Positions 39,630-48,688 of a DNA stretch of 64,000 nt are shown here, piece by piece (within the stretch, counting starts at the first letter, position 1; each line of letters opens with the position of its first letter). The DNA comes from Bradyrhizobium sp. ISRA430. GTDB lineage: Bacteria; Pseudomonadota; Alphaproteobacteria; Rhizobiales; Xanthobacteraceae. Under the pieces are notes generated by a model that was given only the letters and a program-made list of their open reading frames with translations, did no database searches and was not told where the DNA came from. The position numbers and the translations under genes are program-made. The stretch is taken from NCBI RefSeq assembly GCF_029909975.1, contig NZ_CP094516.1, forward strand, positions 3,410,001-3,474,000, in the 5' to 3' direction.

Positions 39630-40952
39630 TCAGAAGCCCTCGCGTAGCCATCGTCCAACCTTTCCGAAATAACCGCCGGTCCCTGTCCTGACCTGCTGCC
39701 GCGTATGTCGCGGTTCGACATGTTCGAGATGAACATATTGCGGGTAGACCAGAAGCCCGGCAGGCACCGCGAAGGCGGCGTTCTTCGCCTCGTTGGGCAG
39801 CCGGCCGAAGCCAAGCGGCCGTCCGACCCGAACCGGCCGGCCGAGGATCTGCGTTCCGAGTTCGACGAGACCGGTGAGCTGCGAGGCGCCGCCTGAGAGC
39901 ACGACACGCCCCTTGGGTTCTGCCGCGAAGGGCGAATCCTTGAGCCGGTCCCGGACCATTTCGAAGATCTCCTCGGCACGGTGCTTGACGATGGTGGCGA
40001 TGGTGGCGCGGGAGACGATCTGCGGCAGATCCTGCTCGTCACCGGCAGTCGGCACAGACATCAGCTCACGCGAGTCCGATCCGCCGGTGAGGACGGTGCC
40101 ATATAACGTCTTGATTCGCTCGGCATCGGCAATCGTCGCCGAGAGTCCGCGCGCGAGATCCATCGTGATGTGTTGTCCGCCGACAGCAAAGCCCGCAGCA
40201 TGCACGAAATGGCCGCCGGAATAGACAGCGATCGTCGTGGTGCCCGCGCCCATCTCGATGACGGCAGCGCCAAGATCGGCCTCGTCGTCGGTCAGCACCG
40301 ACAGGCCGGCCACATAGGGGCTCGCCGCCATGGCTTCGACATTGATGTGGCAGCGCTCCACCGCCAACATCAAGTTCCGCGCCACATTGGCATCGCAGGT
40401 GACGACGTTCACGTCGACGCCGAACTGGCGAGCGATCATGCCGCGGGGATCGCGGATGCCCTTGACGCCGTCGAGCGTGTAGCCGACCGGAAGCGCGTGC
40501 AGCACGGTGCGGCCCTCGCCGGTGGCGTGGCGCATGCCCGCGGAGGTGACGCGATTGACGTCGGCCGGCGTGACCGCGCCGCCGCGAATGTCGGCCGCAG
40601 CCTCGACGAGCTGGCCGGCCAGCCTGCCGCCGGAGACCGACAGCAGCACGGACTCGACTTGCACCTTGGCCATCTTCTCGGCGAGCGCGACGGCCTGGCG
40701 CACCGCTTGCTCGCATTCGCCGAGATCGATCACCGCGCCGGCCTTCATGCCGCGCGCCTGGATCTGGCTGTAGCCGATCAATTCCACCGCATGAGTGCGG
40801 CCGCGCAGGGCTTCGCTCGGCGCCGACGGCTTCAGCCGCGCGATCATGCAGGCGATCTTGCTGGTGCCGATGTCGAGGCAGGCGACGAGGCCGCCGCGGT
40901 TGTGCGGCATCGGGCGGGTCTTCGGCGTCTGGGTGCGATCGAGACCGGTCAT
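39630..40952 (-). CDS. ftsA: Cell division protein FtsA
   Basis: A 440-residue actin-family ATPase that links FtsZ filaments to the membrane. It has the phosphate-1 motif LVACLDIGTSKIACMIAR, the 1C domain with AGMRHATGEGRTVLHALP, phosphate-2 VIEMGAGTTTIAVYSGG and adenosine motif VVLSGGASQLTGLVEL. The C-terminal RTGTGGYFGKVGRWLREGF ends in an amphipathic membrane-targeting helix. The start ATG overlaps the ftsQ stop (ATGA, 40949-40952), indicating translational coupling. Confidence 0.97.
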   Translation of the reverse strand: MTGLDRTQTPKTRPMPHNRGGLVACLDIGTSKIACMIARLKPSAPSEALRGRTHAVELIGYSQIQARGMKAGAVIDLGECEQAVRQAVALAEKMAKVQVESVLLSVSGGRLAGQLVEAAADIRGGAVTPADVNRVTSAGMRHATGEGRTVLHALPVGYTLDGVKGIRDPRGMIARQFGVDVNVVTCDANVARNLMLAVERCHINVEAMAASPYVAGLSVLTDDEADLGAAVIEMGAGTTTIAVYSGGHFVHAAGFAVGGQHITMDLARGLSATIADAERIKTLYGTVLTGGSDSRELMSVPTAGDEQDLPQIVSRATIATIVKHRAEEIFEMVRDRLKDSPFAAEPKGRVVLSGGASQLTGLVELGTQILGRPVRVGRPLGFGRLPNEAKNAAFAVPAGLLVYPQYVHLEHVEPRHTRQQVRTGTGGYFGKVGRWLREGF

Positions 40953-41962
40953 GCGGAATCCCCGGCCTTCTTCTTCGACTTCTTGTCCTTGAACTGCTCC
41001 TCGCGCGCCTTCGCGGCGTCGTCGGAGAGCTGCACGATCAGCCGATCCGGCAGGCGCATGTCGACCGCGACGATGTCGCGGGAGAACAGCTTTTCGTCCT
41101 TGTCGAGCTTGGACAGGGCCGCGAGCGCGTTGCCGACGTCCTGTTCGGGCAATCGAACGTCGAGGCCGTCCTTGAGCCTCAGGTTCCAGCGCCGCTCGCC
41201 GACGAAGATCGCGGCTTTGGTCACCGAATTGACCTGCGGATAGCGCGCCAGCAGCGCGAGGAAATCCCTTGCCTGCGTCTCGGCGCCCTTGCCGACCACG
41301 AGCGGCAGCGACAGGAAGCGGCGCGAGACATAAGGCTCGAGTACGGCACCGTCATCGGCGATCACGGAGAGCCGGCCACCCTCCTGCCACAGCGCGAACG
41401 CCTTGCGCTCGGTGATCTCGATCATGAGCTGGCCCGGATAGAGCTTCAGCACGGTCGCATCGGCAATCCACGGATTGGCCTTGAGCTTGTCGCGGACGTC
41501 GTCGGCGTCGAGGAACAGCAGCGAGGAGCGGCCGCTGACGCCGCCGACCGCGAGGATCTCGTCCTGGCTGAGCTGCTTGCGCCCGTTGATCACGACGGAG
41601 GTGATGCGGAAGCCGGCGGAGTTGGCCAGCGCATTGCGGGCGTCGCTGACGGCGGTGATGAAATCCTGGAGGTGGCCGCCCTTGACGATGCCGAAGCCGC
41701 AGCTTCCGATCAGCAGCAGCACGGTCATGCTGATCCCGACCCGGCGCGGCAGATAGCGCTCGACCAGCGCGACCACGCGCGGCGGCGGCTCGCGCACGAC
41801 GACGGCCTTGGCCTTGATCTTGGTGGCAGCGCGCTTCTCGTCGCGCTTCTCCTGCATCCACTCGCGCAGAAGTACGACCGCTCCAACAGCGGCCACCTTC
41901 AAGTCAGCTTCGGGCCTCAGCGATCTGAAAAGCGACCGGGTGAGGCTGCCTGCACCATCCAT
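40949..41962 (-). CDS. ftsQ: Cell division protein FtsQ
   Basis: A 337-residue bitopic divisome protein. A cytosolic N-terminal tail of about 75 residues, rich in Lys/Arg/Glu (QEKRDEKRAATKIKAKA), precedes one membrane helix (GISMTVLLLIGSCGFGIV, about 75-95). The periplasmic part has the POTRA domain (FRITSVVINGRKQLSQDEIL, ITERKAFALWQEGG) and the FtsQ beta domain. The C-terminal tail is very lysine-rich (KDKKSKKKAGDSA). It scaffolds FtsB/FtsL and the septal synthase. 348 bases separate it from ddl, so ftsQAZ may be transcribed from an additional promoter. Confidence 0.94.
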   Translation of the reverse strand: MDGAGSLTRSLFRSLRPEADLKVAAVGAVVLLREWMQEKRDEKRAATKIKAKAVVVREPPPRVVALVERYLPRRVGISMTVLLLIGSCGFGIVKGGHLQDFITAVSDARNALANSAGFRITSVVINGRKQLSQDEILAVGGVSGRSSLLFLDADDVRDKLKANPWIADATVLKLYPGQLMIEITERKAFALWQEGGRLSVIADDGAVLEPYVSRRFLSLPLVVGKGAETQARDFLALLARYPQVNSVTKAAIFVGERRWNLRLKDGLDVRLPEQDVGNALAALSKLDKDEKLFSRDIVAVDMRLPDRLIVQLSDDAAKAREEQFKDKKSKKKAGDSA

Positions 41963-42310
41963 TGCACGAGCTCGTCAACAGTTTGCCCGCGACATCGCGC
42001 GGGTCCTGGCGAACATGACGTCTCGGTCTTGCCGGGCCGGGTGCTGGTCTTCAGCAGAAGAAGCCTCTCCCGTTCAAAGCGTTCGCTGGAGGCGGGAACC
42101 CCGCAACCCCTCACGCGCCGGCAGCCAAAGCGCCATATGCGCCGCCAGCGTTAACCTTCGGACTTCCTGGTAAACAAAAGGTAAAATTCGTTAACGCGGG
42201 ACGCTTTTTGCCCCGCTCTTTGAGGCATTTATGCCGCGATATCCGGCAATTTACCGGTTTTAGCCCCCAAACCGGGCGCTTTCGCCCGTCGGCGGATTAA
42301 CCAATCCTAG
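41963..42310. other. 348-base gap between ddl and ftsQ
   Basis: The largest gap inside the dcw cluster and a likely site for an internal ftsQAZ promoter. It carries GTTAAC words at 42150-42155 and 42190-42195 in an AT-richer stretch, but no convincing -35/-10 pair or full TTAA-N7-TTAA CtrA site could be assigned. A small hairpin GCGCTTTCGCCCG-like sequence lies near 42274. No coding sequence is supported. Confidence 0.5.
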
Positions 42311-43297
42311 TTATTTCCGCACCCGCCGCTCGGCGAGCGCGATCAGGCCGCGCAGGAAGTCGACGAACTCGATGCCCTCGGCCTTGAGCGCCTTGGGGTA
42401 GAGCGAGGATTTGGTCAACCCGGGGAGCGTGTTGGTCTCGAGATAGACGAGGCCCTTTTCCGCGACGATGAAGTCCGACCGCGAATAGCCGGTGCAGGAC
42501 ATCGCGCGGTGCGCCAGCATCGCCTGCTCCTTCAAACCGGCGGTGACCTCCGCCGTGAAGCGGCCGGGGCAGATCTCCTGGGTCGACTTCAGGAGATATT
42601 TTGCCGCGTAGTCGAAATTGCCCTCGCCCGGAATGATCTCGATCGGAGGCAGCGAGATGATCGAGCCGTCCGGCCGCTCGAGCACGCCGCAGGTTGCCTC
42701 GACGCCGGCAATATAGGGCTCGATGACGTATTCCTCGAGCTTCGCCGCATTGCGGACGGCAACGAGGTCCTGCTTGGCGTTGACGAAGATCAGGCCATAG
42801 CTCGACCCGTCGCGCGCCGGCTTTGCGATAAGCCGGCCGTATTCGGCGAAGGCCTCGTCGATGTTGTCGAGCGCGACGCCTGCCGGCGGCGTCACGCCGC
42901 CGAGCGCGGCAAAATGCTTGGCTGCGATCTTGTCGAAGGCAAGGTGCGAGGAGGCCGAGCCCGATCCGGTGAAGGGCACGCCGCGTGCTTCGCACATCAC
43001 CTGCAATTCGCCGTTCTCGGCGCGGCCACCGTGCAAAGCGAGCACCAGCACGCGGTCCTCTGCCTTGGCCTGATTGAGTGCTTGCTCCAGCGGAACGCCG
43101 CGCGTGCCCGGTTTGAACTCGTCCTCGAAGGGACGGGCGTGCTCTTCGAGCTGTTTCGACGAGACGACATGCACCCTGTCCTGGATGTCCCAGAACCAGA
43201 GATCAGCCTCAGGCAGCGCCTGATGCAGCGCCTGGGCCGACGCGACCGAAACCAGACGCTCTCTATTGGATCCGCCGAACAGGATGGTGATGCGCAT
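42311..43297 (-). CDS. ddl: D-alanine--D-alanine ligase, divergent form
   Basis: A 328-residue ATP-grasp ligase that joins two D-Ala for the peptidoglycan stem. It opens MRITILFGGSNRERLVSVAS and keeps the lid and metal blocks GVEATCGVLERPDG, PIEIIPGEGNFDYAAKY and LVYLETNTLPGLTKSSLYP (metal-binding Glu and Asn). The usual HGxxGEDGxxQG loop reads HGGRAENGELQ here, and several other core positions differ, so it may be a secondary Ddl or have altered specificity. Position between murB and ftsQ is the standard ddlB locus in dcw clusters. Confidence 0.85.
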   Translation of the reverse strand: MRITILFGGSNRERLVSVASAQALHQALPEADLWFWDIQDRVHVVSSKQLEEHARPFEDEFKPGTRGVPLEQALNQAKAEDRVLVLALHGGRAENGELQVMCEARGVPFTGSGSASSHLAFDKIAAKHFAALGGVTPPAGVALDNIDEAFAEYGRLIAKPARDGSSYGLIFVNAKQDLVAVRNAAKLEEYVIEPYIAGVEATCGVLERPDGSIISLPPIEIIPGEGNFDYAAKYLLKSTQEICPGRFTAEVTAGLKEQAMLAHRAMSCTGYSRSDFIVAEKGLVYLETNTLPGLTKSSLYPKALKAEGIEFVDFLRGLIALAERRVRK

Positions 43298-43319
43298 GTT
43301 TTCAGTTACCTATCCAGTC

Positions 43320-43381
43320 GTCATTCCACATTGCGCAAGCGCGCAATGGGGATGTGCCGTAAGGCGCAGGCCCGGAATGAC
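43320..43381. repeat. Interspersed palindromic repeat, family C copy 1
   Basis: 62 bases with inverted ends GTCATTCC and GGAATGAC and an inner hairpin ATTGCGCAAGCGCGCAAT. It fills most of the gap between murB and ddl. A longer relative is at 61033-61176 and a truncated one near 23821. Confidence 0.75.
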
Positions 43382-43386
43382 GGTGA

Positions 43387-44304
43387 TCATGGAATCCCAA
43401 TCCGCTTGATTTCCCAGTGTAGCTCAATTCCGGAATTCGCCTTCACCCGTTCGCGCACGGTCTCGCCGAGCGTCTCGATGTCATGACCGCTGGCATCGCC
43501 CGTGTTGATCAGGAAGTTGCAATGCATCTCCGACACCTGCGCGCCGCCGACGCGCAAGCCGCGGCAGCCGGCGGCGTCGATCAGCTTCCAGGCGGAGTGG
43601 CCGGGCGGATTCTTGAAGGTCGAGCCGCCGGTCTTCTCCCGGATCGGCTGCGCGGTCTCGCGATGGCTCTGGACCTCGGCCATTCGCGCGCGGATCGCCT
43701 CCGCATCCCTGATCGCTCCGTGAAAGCGCGCGGAGGTGAAGATGATGGAGGGATCGACGCCGCTGCTGCGGTAGACGAACTTCATCTCGGCGTTGGAGAA
43801 GACGTGCTTCCTGCCGTCACGCGCGACGCCGGTCACTTCGACCAGAACGTCCTTGGTCTCGCCGCCATTAGCGCCGGCATTCATGCGCAGCGCGCCACCG
43901 ATCGTGCCGGGAATACCGAAGTAGAATTCGAGCCCGCCGATGTTGGCACTCGCCGCCACCTCCGCCACGCGCTTGTCGAGCGCCGCCGCGCCGGCGATGA
44001 CGACGTCGCCGCTCGCGCTCACTTCGCCAAACGCGCGCGGCGCAAGCCGGATCACCACGCCGGGAATGCCGCCATCGCGCACGATGAGATTGGAGCCGAC
44101 GCCGACCACATAGACGGGAATGTCGCGTGCAAGATGCGCGAGGAAATAAGCGAGGTCGTCCTCATCCGCCGGCGTGAACAGCACCTGCGCAGGACCACCG
44201 ACGCGAAACCAGGTGAGCTCAGCCAGCGACTGGTTGGCAAGCAGCCGCCCACGCAAGTCGGGCATCGCGACTTTGAGCTCGGGGGTGATGTCGGGGAAGC
44301 TCAT
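43387..44304 (-). CDS. murB: UDP-N-acetylenolpyruvoylglucosamine reductase
   Basis: A 305-residue FAD enzyme that reduces UDP-GlcNAc-enolpyruvate to UDP-MurNAc. It is a type II MurB with the FAD-binding [37 protein letters not shown] and the catalytic block [18 protein letters not shown] (the Ser proton donor within GGSTFKNP), and [20 protein letters not shown]. The ATG at 44304 ([12 protein letters not shown]) is preferred over a TTG seven codons upstream. Position between murC and ddl is standard. Confidence 0.96.
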   Translation of the reverse strand: MSFPDITPELKVAMPDLRGRLLANQSLAELTWFRVGGPAQVLFTPADEDDLAYFLAHLARDIPVYVVGVGSNLIVRDGGIPGVVIRLAPRAFGEVSASGDVVIAGAAALDKRVAEVAASANIGGLEFYFGIPGTIGGALRMNAGANGGETKDVLVEVTGVARDGRKHVFSNAEMKFVYRSSGVDPSIIFTSARFHGAIRDAEAIRARMAEVQSHRETAQPIREKTGGSTFKNPPGHSAWKLIDAAGCRGLRVGGAQVSEMHCNFLINTGDASGHDIETLGETVRERVKANSGIELHWEIKRIGIP

Positions 44305-44362
44305 GGGAGACCACCGCCCTTGCAAGAGTTCATCTCATGTAAGGGACGCACACTACTTCCGT

Positions 44363-44467
44363 TCCCTCCCCCCTTGCGGGGGAGGGTCAGGGAGGGGGGT
44401 AGCCCCAAGCGAGATCGGAGTTCGTGGCGCCCCCTCTCCCCCACCCTCCCCCGCAAGGGGGGAGGGA
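44363..44467. repeat. Long inverted repeat, family E, between murC and murB
   Basis: A 25-base arm at 44363-44387 is the exact inverted copy of 44443-44467. Each arm is itself a hairpin (CCCTCCCCC.../GGGGGAGGG around CTTGC or GCAA). The 55-base centre has GGGGGGTAGCCCC- and GGCGCCCCCTC-type GC-rich words. It lies between two genes of the same operon. Confidence 0.8.
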
Positions 44468-44512
44468 GTGCAGTGTGCCGTGCGGCAACGAAGGAGTTAC
44501 ACAAGCGCATGC

Positions 44513-45916
44513 TCACCCCAGCGCCTTCAAATCGCCGGGCAGCGCGTACGCCCATTGCGTGATGTTGCCGGCACCTAAGCACACGACGAGATCGCCCGAT
44601 GCGGCGAGCCCCTTGACGATGCCCGCGAGATCGGAGGCTGCGGGCAGCGGGATCACCTCGCGGTGGCCGTGGGCGCGCAGGCCCGCGACGAAATGATCGC
44701 GGTCGACGCCGTCGATCGGCGTCTCGCCGGCGGCATAGACCTCAGCCACGATCACCGCGTCGGCGTCGTTGAAGCAGGTGCAAAACTCTTCGAACAGTGA
44801 TTGCAGGCGGGTGTAGCGATGCGGCTGCACCACGGCGATCACCTTGCCGCCGTAGGAATCGCGCGCGGCCTTGAGCACGGCCGCAATCTCCACGGGATGA
44901 TGGCCGTAATCGTCGATGATCGTGACGCCGTTCCACTCGCCGGTCTTGGTGAAGCGCCGCTTCACGCCGCCGAAGCTTGCAATCGCGCTGCGGATCTTGT
45001 CGTCGGAAATGCCGAGCGCATGCGCGACGGCAATGGCCGCTGTCGCGTTCGACGCGTTGTGCCGGCCGGGCATCGGCAGCGCGAGATCGGCGATCTCGTG
45101 GGTGGTGCCGGCCTTGCGGTCGCGGATCACCACCTTGAACTTCGAGCCGCCGCCACCGGCGGTCAGATCGACCAGCCGCGCATCGGCCTGCGGGCTCTCG
45201 CCATAGGTGATGATGCGGCGATCCTCGATCCTCCCGACCAGGCTCTGCACGACGGGATGGTCGATGCACATCACGGCAAAACCGTAGAACGGCAAATTCT
45301 CGACGAAATGGCGGAACGCGTCCTGCACCGCATCGAACGTCTTGAAGTGATCGAGATGCTCGGGATCGACGTTGGTGACGATCGCGACGTCCGTCGGCAG
45401 CTTCAGGAACGTGCCGTCGCTCTCATCCGCCTCCACGACCATCCAGTCGCCGGCCCCTAACCGCGCGTTGGAGCCGTAGGCGTTGATGATGCCGCCATTG
45501 ATGACGGTCGGATCGAGGCCGCCGGCATCGAGCAGCGTTGCGACCATCGTGGTCGTCGTTGTCTTGCCATGCGTGCCGGCAATCGCGACGCAGCTCTTGA
45601 GCCGCATCAGCTCGGCCAGCATCTCGGCGCGGCGCACCACCGGAACGCGCCGTTCGCGCGCCGCCATCAGCTCCGGATTGTCGCGCTTGATCGCCGAGGA
45701 CACCACGACGACCTCGGCACCGTCGACATTCTCCGCCTTGTGCCCGACCGAGACCTTGGCGCCCTTTTTGCGCAGACGTTCGACATTGTAGTTGTCCGAG
45801 GCGTCCGAACCCTGCACGGCATAGCCGAGATTGACCAGCACCTCGGCAATACCGCTCATGCCGATCCCGCCGATCCCGACGAAGTGGATGGGTCCGATCT
45901 CACGCGGCAGTCTCAT
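44513..45916 (-). CDS. murC: UDP-N-acetylmuramate--L-alanine ligase
   Basis: A 467-residue Mur ligase that adds L-Ala to UDP-MurNAc. It shows the N-terminal UDP-binding [19 protein letters not shown], the P-loop [18 protein letters not shown], the metal/catalytic [19 protein letters not shown] and the C-terminal [18 protein letters not shown]. The length and start [17 protein letters not shown] match the family. It follows murG after 170 bases that contain a palindromic repeat. Confidence 0.97.
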   Translation of the reverse strand: MRLPREIGPIHFVGIGGIGMSGIAEVLVNLGYAVQGSDASDNYNVERLRKKGAKVSVGHKAENVDGAEVVVVSSAIKRDNPELMAARERRVPVVRRAEMLAELMRLKSCVAIAGTHGKTTTTTMVATLLDAGGLDPTVINGGIINAYGSNARLGAGDWMVVEADESDGTFLKLPTDVAIVTNVDPEHLDHFKTFDAVQDAFRHFVENLPFYGFAVMCIDHPVVQSLVGRIEDRRIITYGESPQADARLVDLTAGGGGSKFKVVIRDRKAGTTHEIADLALPMPGRHNASNATAAIAVAHALGISDDKIRSAIASFGGVKRRFTKTGEWNGVTIIDDYGHHPVEIAAVLKAARDSYGGKVIAVVQPHRYTRLQSLFEEFCTCFNDADAVIVAEVYAAGETPIDGVDRDHFVAGLRAHGHREVIPLPAASDLAGIVKGLAASGDLVVCLGAGNITQWAYALPGDLKALG

Positions 45917-45930
45917 ATAGGTTCCTCACG

Positions 45931-46049
45931 GTCATCGTCCGCCTTGTGCGCCCTTGCGCACTGGGTCGGACGATCCAGTACTCTGCGAAGCCTGAGATTC
46001 AATTCAGCCTGCGCCGGTTACTGGATGCCCCGCTTTCGCGGGGCATGAC
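45931..46049. repeat. Interspersed palindromic repeat, family A copy 4
   Basis: 119 bases with the family A plan: GTCAT, a longer first hairpin (CGTCCG/CGGACG enclosing TGCGC/GCGCA), ATCCAGTA, a variable middle, TACTGGAT, second hairpin TGCCCCGC/GCGGGGCA, ATGAC. It occupies most of the gap between murG and murC. Confidence 0.8.
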
Positions 46050-46086
46050 AAGGGGCATTTTTGGTCATTCCGGGGCAGAACCGGCG

Positions 46087-47187
46087 TCAGATTCCCGCGA
46101 CTTTGACCACCAGATCGGCCAAACGCTCGGCCGCGTCGAGCCGGCCGGCGCCGCGGGCGGCCTCGGCCATCGCGGCGAGCCGCGCCGGTTCGGCGGCGAA
46201 CGCGGAAATCTCCGACGCCAGCCGGTCCGAGGTGAATTCGGTCTGCGGGATACGGATCGCGCCATCGACTTTGGCCAGCACGCCGGCATTGGCGAACTGG
46301 TCCTGGTCGATCGAGCCGGGCAGCGGCACCAGGATCGAGGGCCGCCCGATCGCGGCGAGCTCGGCGACCGTTCCCGCACCGGAGCGCGACACCACCAGAT
46401 GGTTGGAGGCAAGCCGTGCGGGCAAATCCGTAAAGAACGGCGCGAGCTCGGCATTGATCTTGAGCTTGTCGTAGACGGCGCGCACACGCGTCATATCCTC
46501 CTCGCGCACCTGCTGGGTGAGGATCAGCCGGCCCCACAGCGCCGGCTCGAGCCGCTCGATCGCGCCGGGCACGATATCCGCCATGATGCGCGCGCCCTGG
46601 CTGCCGCCGACCACGAGCAGGCGCAGCGGACCATTCGGCTCCGGCGCGGTGTACTTTACGGCCGCTGCCGCGAGGATGGCGGGCCGCATCGGCGTGCCGA
46701 CCGTCGTGGTCTTTCCGGCCAGCGCCGGATCGCGATCAAGCACGCCGGGCAAGGACGTCGCGATCGCGCGGACGCGGCGCGACAGGAAACGGTTGGCACG
46801 GCCGAGCACGGCGTTGGCGTCGTGGATGATGCCGGGCACGCCGGCCAATTTAGCCGCGACCAGCGGCGGCAGCGTCGGGTAGCCGCCGAAGCCGACGACG
46901 GCGACCGGCTTCAACCGCTTGATCAGAGCGAAGGCGGCCAGCGTGCCGCCGGCAAGCGTAAGGCCGGCATAGGCGAGCTGGAACGGGTTGCGGCCTCGCG
47001 CGGTCTCGCTGCTGACGACGTCGATCATGTCCTTGCTGAACAGCCCGCTGTAGCGCAGCGCGCGCTCGTCCGTGACGAGGCGTACGCGAAAGCCGCGCCG
47101 GATCAATTCGACGCCGAGCGCCTCGGCCGGGAACAAATGGCCGCCGGTACCGCCCGCGGCGAGAAGAATCAGGGGGGAGGTGTCCAT
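46087..47187 (-). CDS. murG: UDP-GlcNAc--undecaprenyl-pyrophosphoryl-MurNAc-pentapeptide transferase
   Basis: A 366-residue GT-B glycosyltransferase at the inner face of the membrane that converts lipid I to lipid II. It has the N-terminal glycine loop LAAGGTGGHLFPAEALG, VGFGGYPTLPPLVAAKL, HDANAVLGRANRFL, and the C-terminal VGGSQGARIMADIVP and SRSGAGTVAELAAIGRPSIL nucleotide-binding blocks. The start MDTSPLILLAAGG is standard. Repeat B lies between it and ftsW upstream. Confidence 0.97.
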   Translation of the reverse strand: MDTSPLILLAAGGTGGHLFPAEALGVELIRRGFRVRLVTDERALRYSGLFSKDMIDVVSSETARGRNPFQLAYAGLTLAGGTLAAFALIKRLKPVAVVGFGGYPTLPPLVAAKLAGVPGIIHDANAVLGRANRFLSRRVRAIATSLPGVLDRDPALAGKTTTVGTPMRPAILAAAAVKYTAPEPNGPLRLLVVGGSQGARIMADIVPGAIERLEPALWGRLILTQQVREEDMTRVRAVYDKLKINAELAPFFTDLPARLASNHLVVSRSGAGTVAELAAIGRPSILVPLPGSIDQDQFANAGVLAKVDGAIRIPQTEFTSDRLASEISAFAAEPARLAAMAEAARGAGRLDAAERLADLVVKVAGI

Positions 47188-47213
47188 GGGCCTCCTTTTA
47201 CAGGCCCTCCGCC

Positions 47214-47297
47214 GTCATTGCGAGCGAAGCGAAGCAATCCAGAATCCCTCGACGGAGACATTCTGGATTGCTTCGTCGCTTCGCTCCTCGCAATGAC
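47214..47297. repeat. Interspersed palindromic repeat, family B copy 1
   Basis: 84 bases with long inverted arms: GTCATTGCGAGCGAAGCGAA and continuing to CAATCCAGAAT, mirrored by ATTCTGGATTG and CGCTCCTCGCAATGAC. It nearly fills the gap between ftsW and murG, ending four bases before the ftsW stop. A second copy of the same length is at 58698-58781. Confidence 0.85.
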
Positions 47298-47300
47298 GGG

Positions 47301-48452
47301 TTACGCGTAGCTGCGCATCGCCTCGGCGCGGCCGCTCGCCTCGACCTCGGTGCGCGGGCGCAGCCGCGTCAGCGCCAGCATCATGCCGACGCCGTAGGCC
47401 AGCGAGACGATCGAGGAGCCGCCATAGGAGATGAACGGCAGCGTCATGCCCTTGGCGGGGATGAGCTGAAGGTTCACCGACATGTTGATCGCGGCCTGCA
47501 CGCCGAACAGGATCGCAAGCCCCGACGCGGCGAAGCGCGAGAACATGTCGTCATTGGCATAGGCGCGCGACAACGCGCGGATGACCACGAAGGCGAACAG
47601 CGCCAGCATGGCGAGGCACAGGATGATACCGAACTCTTCCGCGGCGACGGCGAACACGAAGTCGGTGTGGCTGTCCGGCAGGCTGCGCTTGGCAATGCCC
47701 TCGCCCGGTCCGAGCCCGAACCAGCCGCCGTTGTAGAAGGCTTCCATCGCGGTATCGACCTGGAAGGTATCGCCGGAGGCCGGATTCATGAAGCGCTTGA
47801 TGCGACCCGCAACGTGCGGAACAAAAAGATAAGCGCTGAACAGGCCGGCAGCGGCGGCGCCCGCGAGGCCGAACACCCAGATCATGCGCATGCCCGCGAT
47901 GAAGAACAGTGCGCCCCACACCATCAGGATCAGCATGGTCTGGCCGAAGTCGGGCTCCATGACGAGCAGCGAGACCAGCATCAACAGCAGCACCAGCGCC
48001 ATCGAAGTTGCCGGCATTTCCGGCCGTTTTGTCGACTCCGCGAACAGCCAGGCCGCGATGACCACAAAGGAGGGCTTGGCGATCTCGGAGGCCTGGATGT
48101 TGACGCCGAGCAGCGTGATCCAGCGCCGCGAGCCCTTCACCTCCGGGCCGATCGCGAGCGTCACCACGATCAGGATGATGCTGATCGTAAAGATGATCAG
48201 CGCGCTGCGCCGGATCGACCGCGGCGACAGGAAGGAGACGCCGACCAGCACAATGAAGGATGGCGCCAGGAACATCACGTGCCGGCTGAAGAAATGGAAG
48301 GGATCGAGCCCGATGCGGGTCGCCACCGGCGGGCTTGCCGCCAGCGACAGGATCACCCCGGTCAACATCAGTGCCAGGATGGCGCCGAGCAGCGGCTTGT
48401 CGACGGTCCACCACCACTCGGAAAAGGGGGTGCGTTCTTCACGGGAGAGCAT
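47301..48452 (-). CDS. ftsW: Septal peptidoglycan polymerase FtsW
   Basis: A 383-residue SEDS-family glycosyltransferase with about ten helices that polymerises lipid II at the septum with FtsI. Diagnostic segments are KGSRRWITLLGVNIQASEIA, PDFGQTMLILMVWGALFF, the acidic YNGGWFGLGPGEGIAKRSLP, DSHTDFVFAVAAEEFG and GMTLPFISYGGSSIVSLAYG. The ATG at 48452 (MLSREERTPFSEWWWT) is used; the 35 upstream codons in frame are polar and repeat-flanked. Confidence 0.97.
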   Translation of the reverse strand: MLSREERTPFSEWWWTVDKPLLGAILALMLTGVILSLAASPPVATRIGLDPFHFFSRHVMFLAPSFIVLVGVSFLSPRSIRRSALIIFTISIILIVVTLAIGPEVKGSRRWITLLGVNIQASEIAKPSFVVIAAWLFAESTKRPEMPATSMALVLLLMLVSLLVMEPDFGQTMLILMVWGALFFIAGMRMIWVFGLAGAAAAGLFSAYLFVPHVAGRIKRFMNPASGDTFQVDTAMEAFYNGGWFGLGPGEGIAKRSLPDSHTDFVFAVAAEEFGIILCLAMLALFAFVVIRALSRAYANDDMFSRFAASGLAILFGVQAAINMSVNLQLIPAKGMTLPFISYGGSSIVSLAYGVGMMLALTRLRPRTEVEASGRAEAMRSYA

Positions 48453-48565
48453 GGGCGACCGGCTTTCGGACAGAGGTTGTCCATTGGTCGCCGAGGTTGG
48501 TTTACGAGGGGTTAATGAATCGCGGATGTTTTGAGATGATCTCCGCTGGGGCCGCATAACACACC

Positions 48566-48663
48566 GTCATGCCCCGCGAAGGCGGGGCATCCAGTACGCC
48601 GCGGCTTCTCGGCTCAATCAACGTCTCTGGAATACTGGATCGCCCGCCTTCGCGGGCGATGAC
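48566..48663. repeat. Interspersed palindromic repeat, family A copy 3
   Basis: 98 bases: GTCAT, hairpin TGCCCCGC/GCGGGGCA, ATCCAGTA, middle, TACTGGAT, hairpin CGCCCGCC/GCGGGCG, ATGAC. It lies between murD and ftsW. The stems differ from copies 1 and 2 by matched substitutions. Confidence 0.85.
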
Positions 48664-48688
48664 AGCACAGATTGCGCGAGCGCGCCCC

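Noticed and set aside
38052..39647. 531-codon plus-strand frame opposite ftsZ
   Set aside because: Antisense shadow; no signal, no domain and no ribosome-binding site.
42180..42196. CtrA box upstream of ftsQ (minus strand TTAA-N7-TACC)
   Set aside because: The second half matches TTAA at only one position; too weak to list as a feature.
43320..48663. CRISPR array or insertion sequence as explanation for repeats in the dcw cluster
   Set aside because: The repeats are single, of different families, without regular spacers, transposase genes or target duplications.
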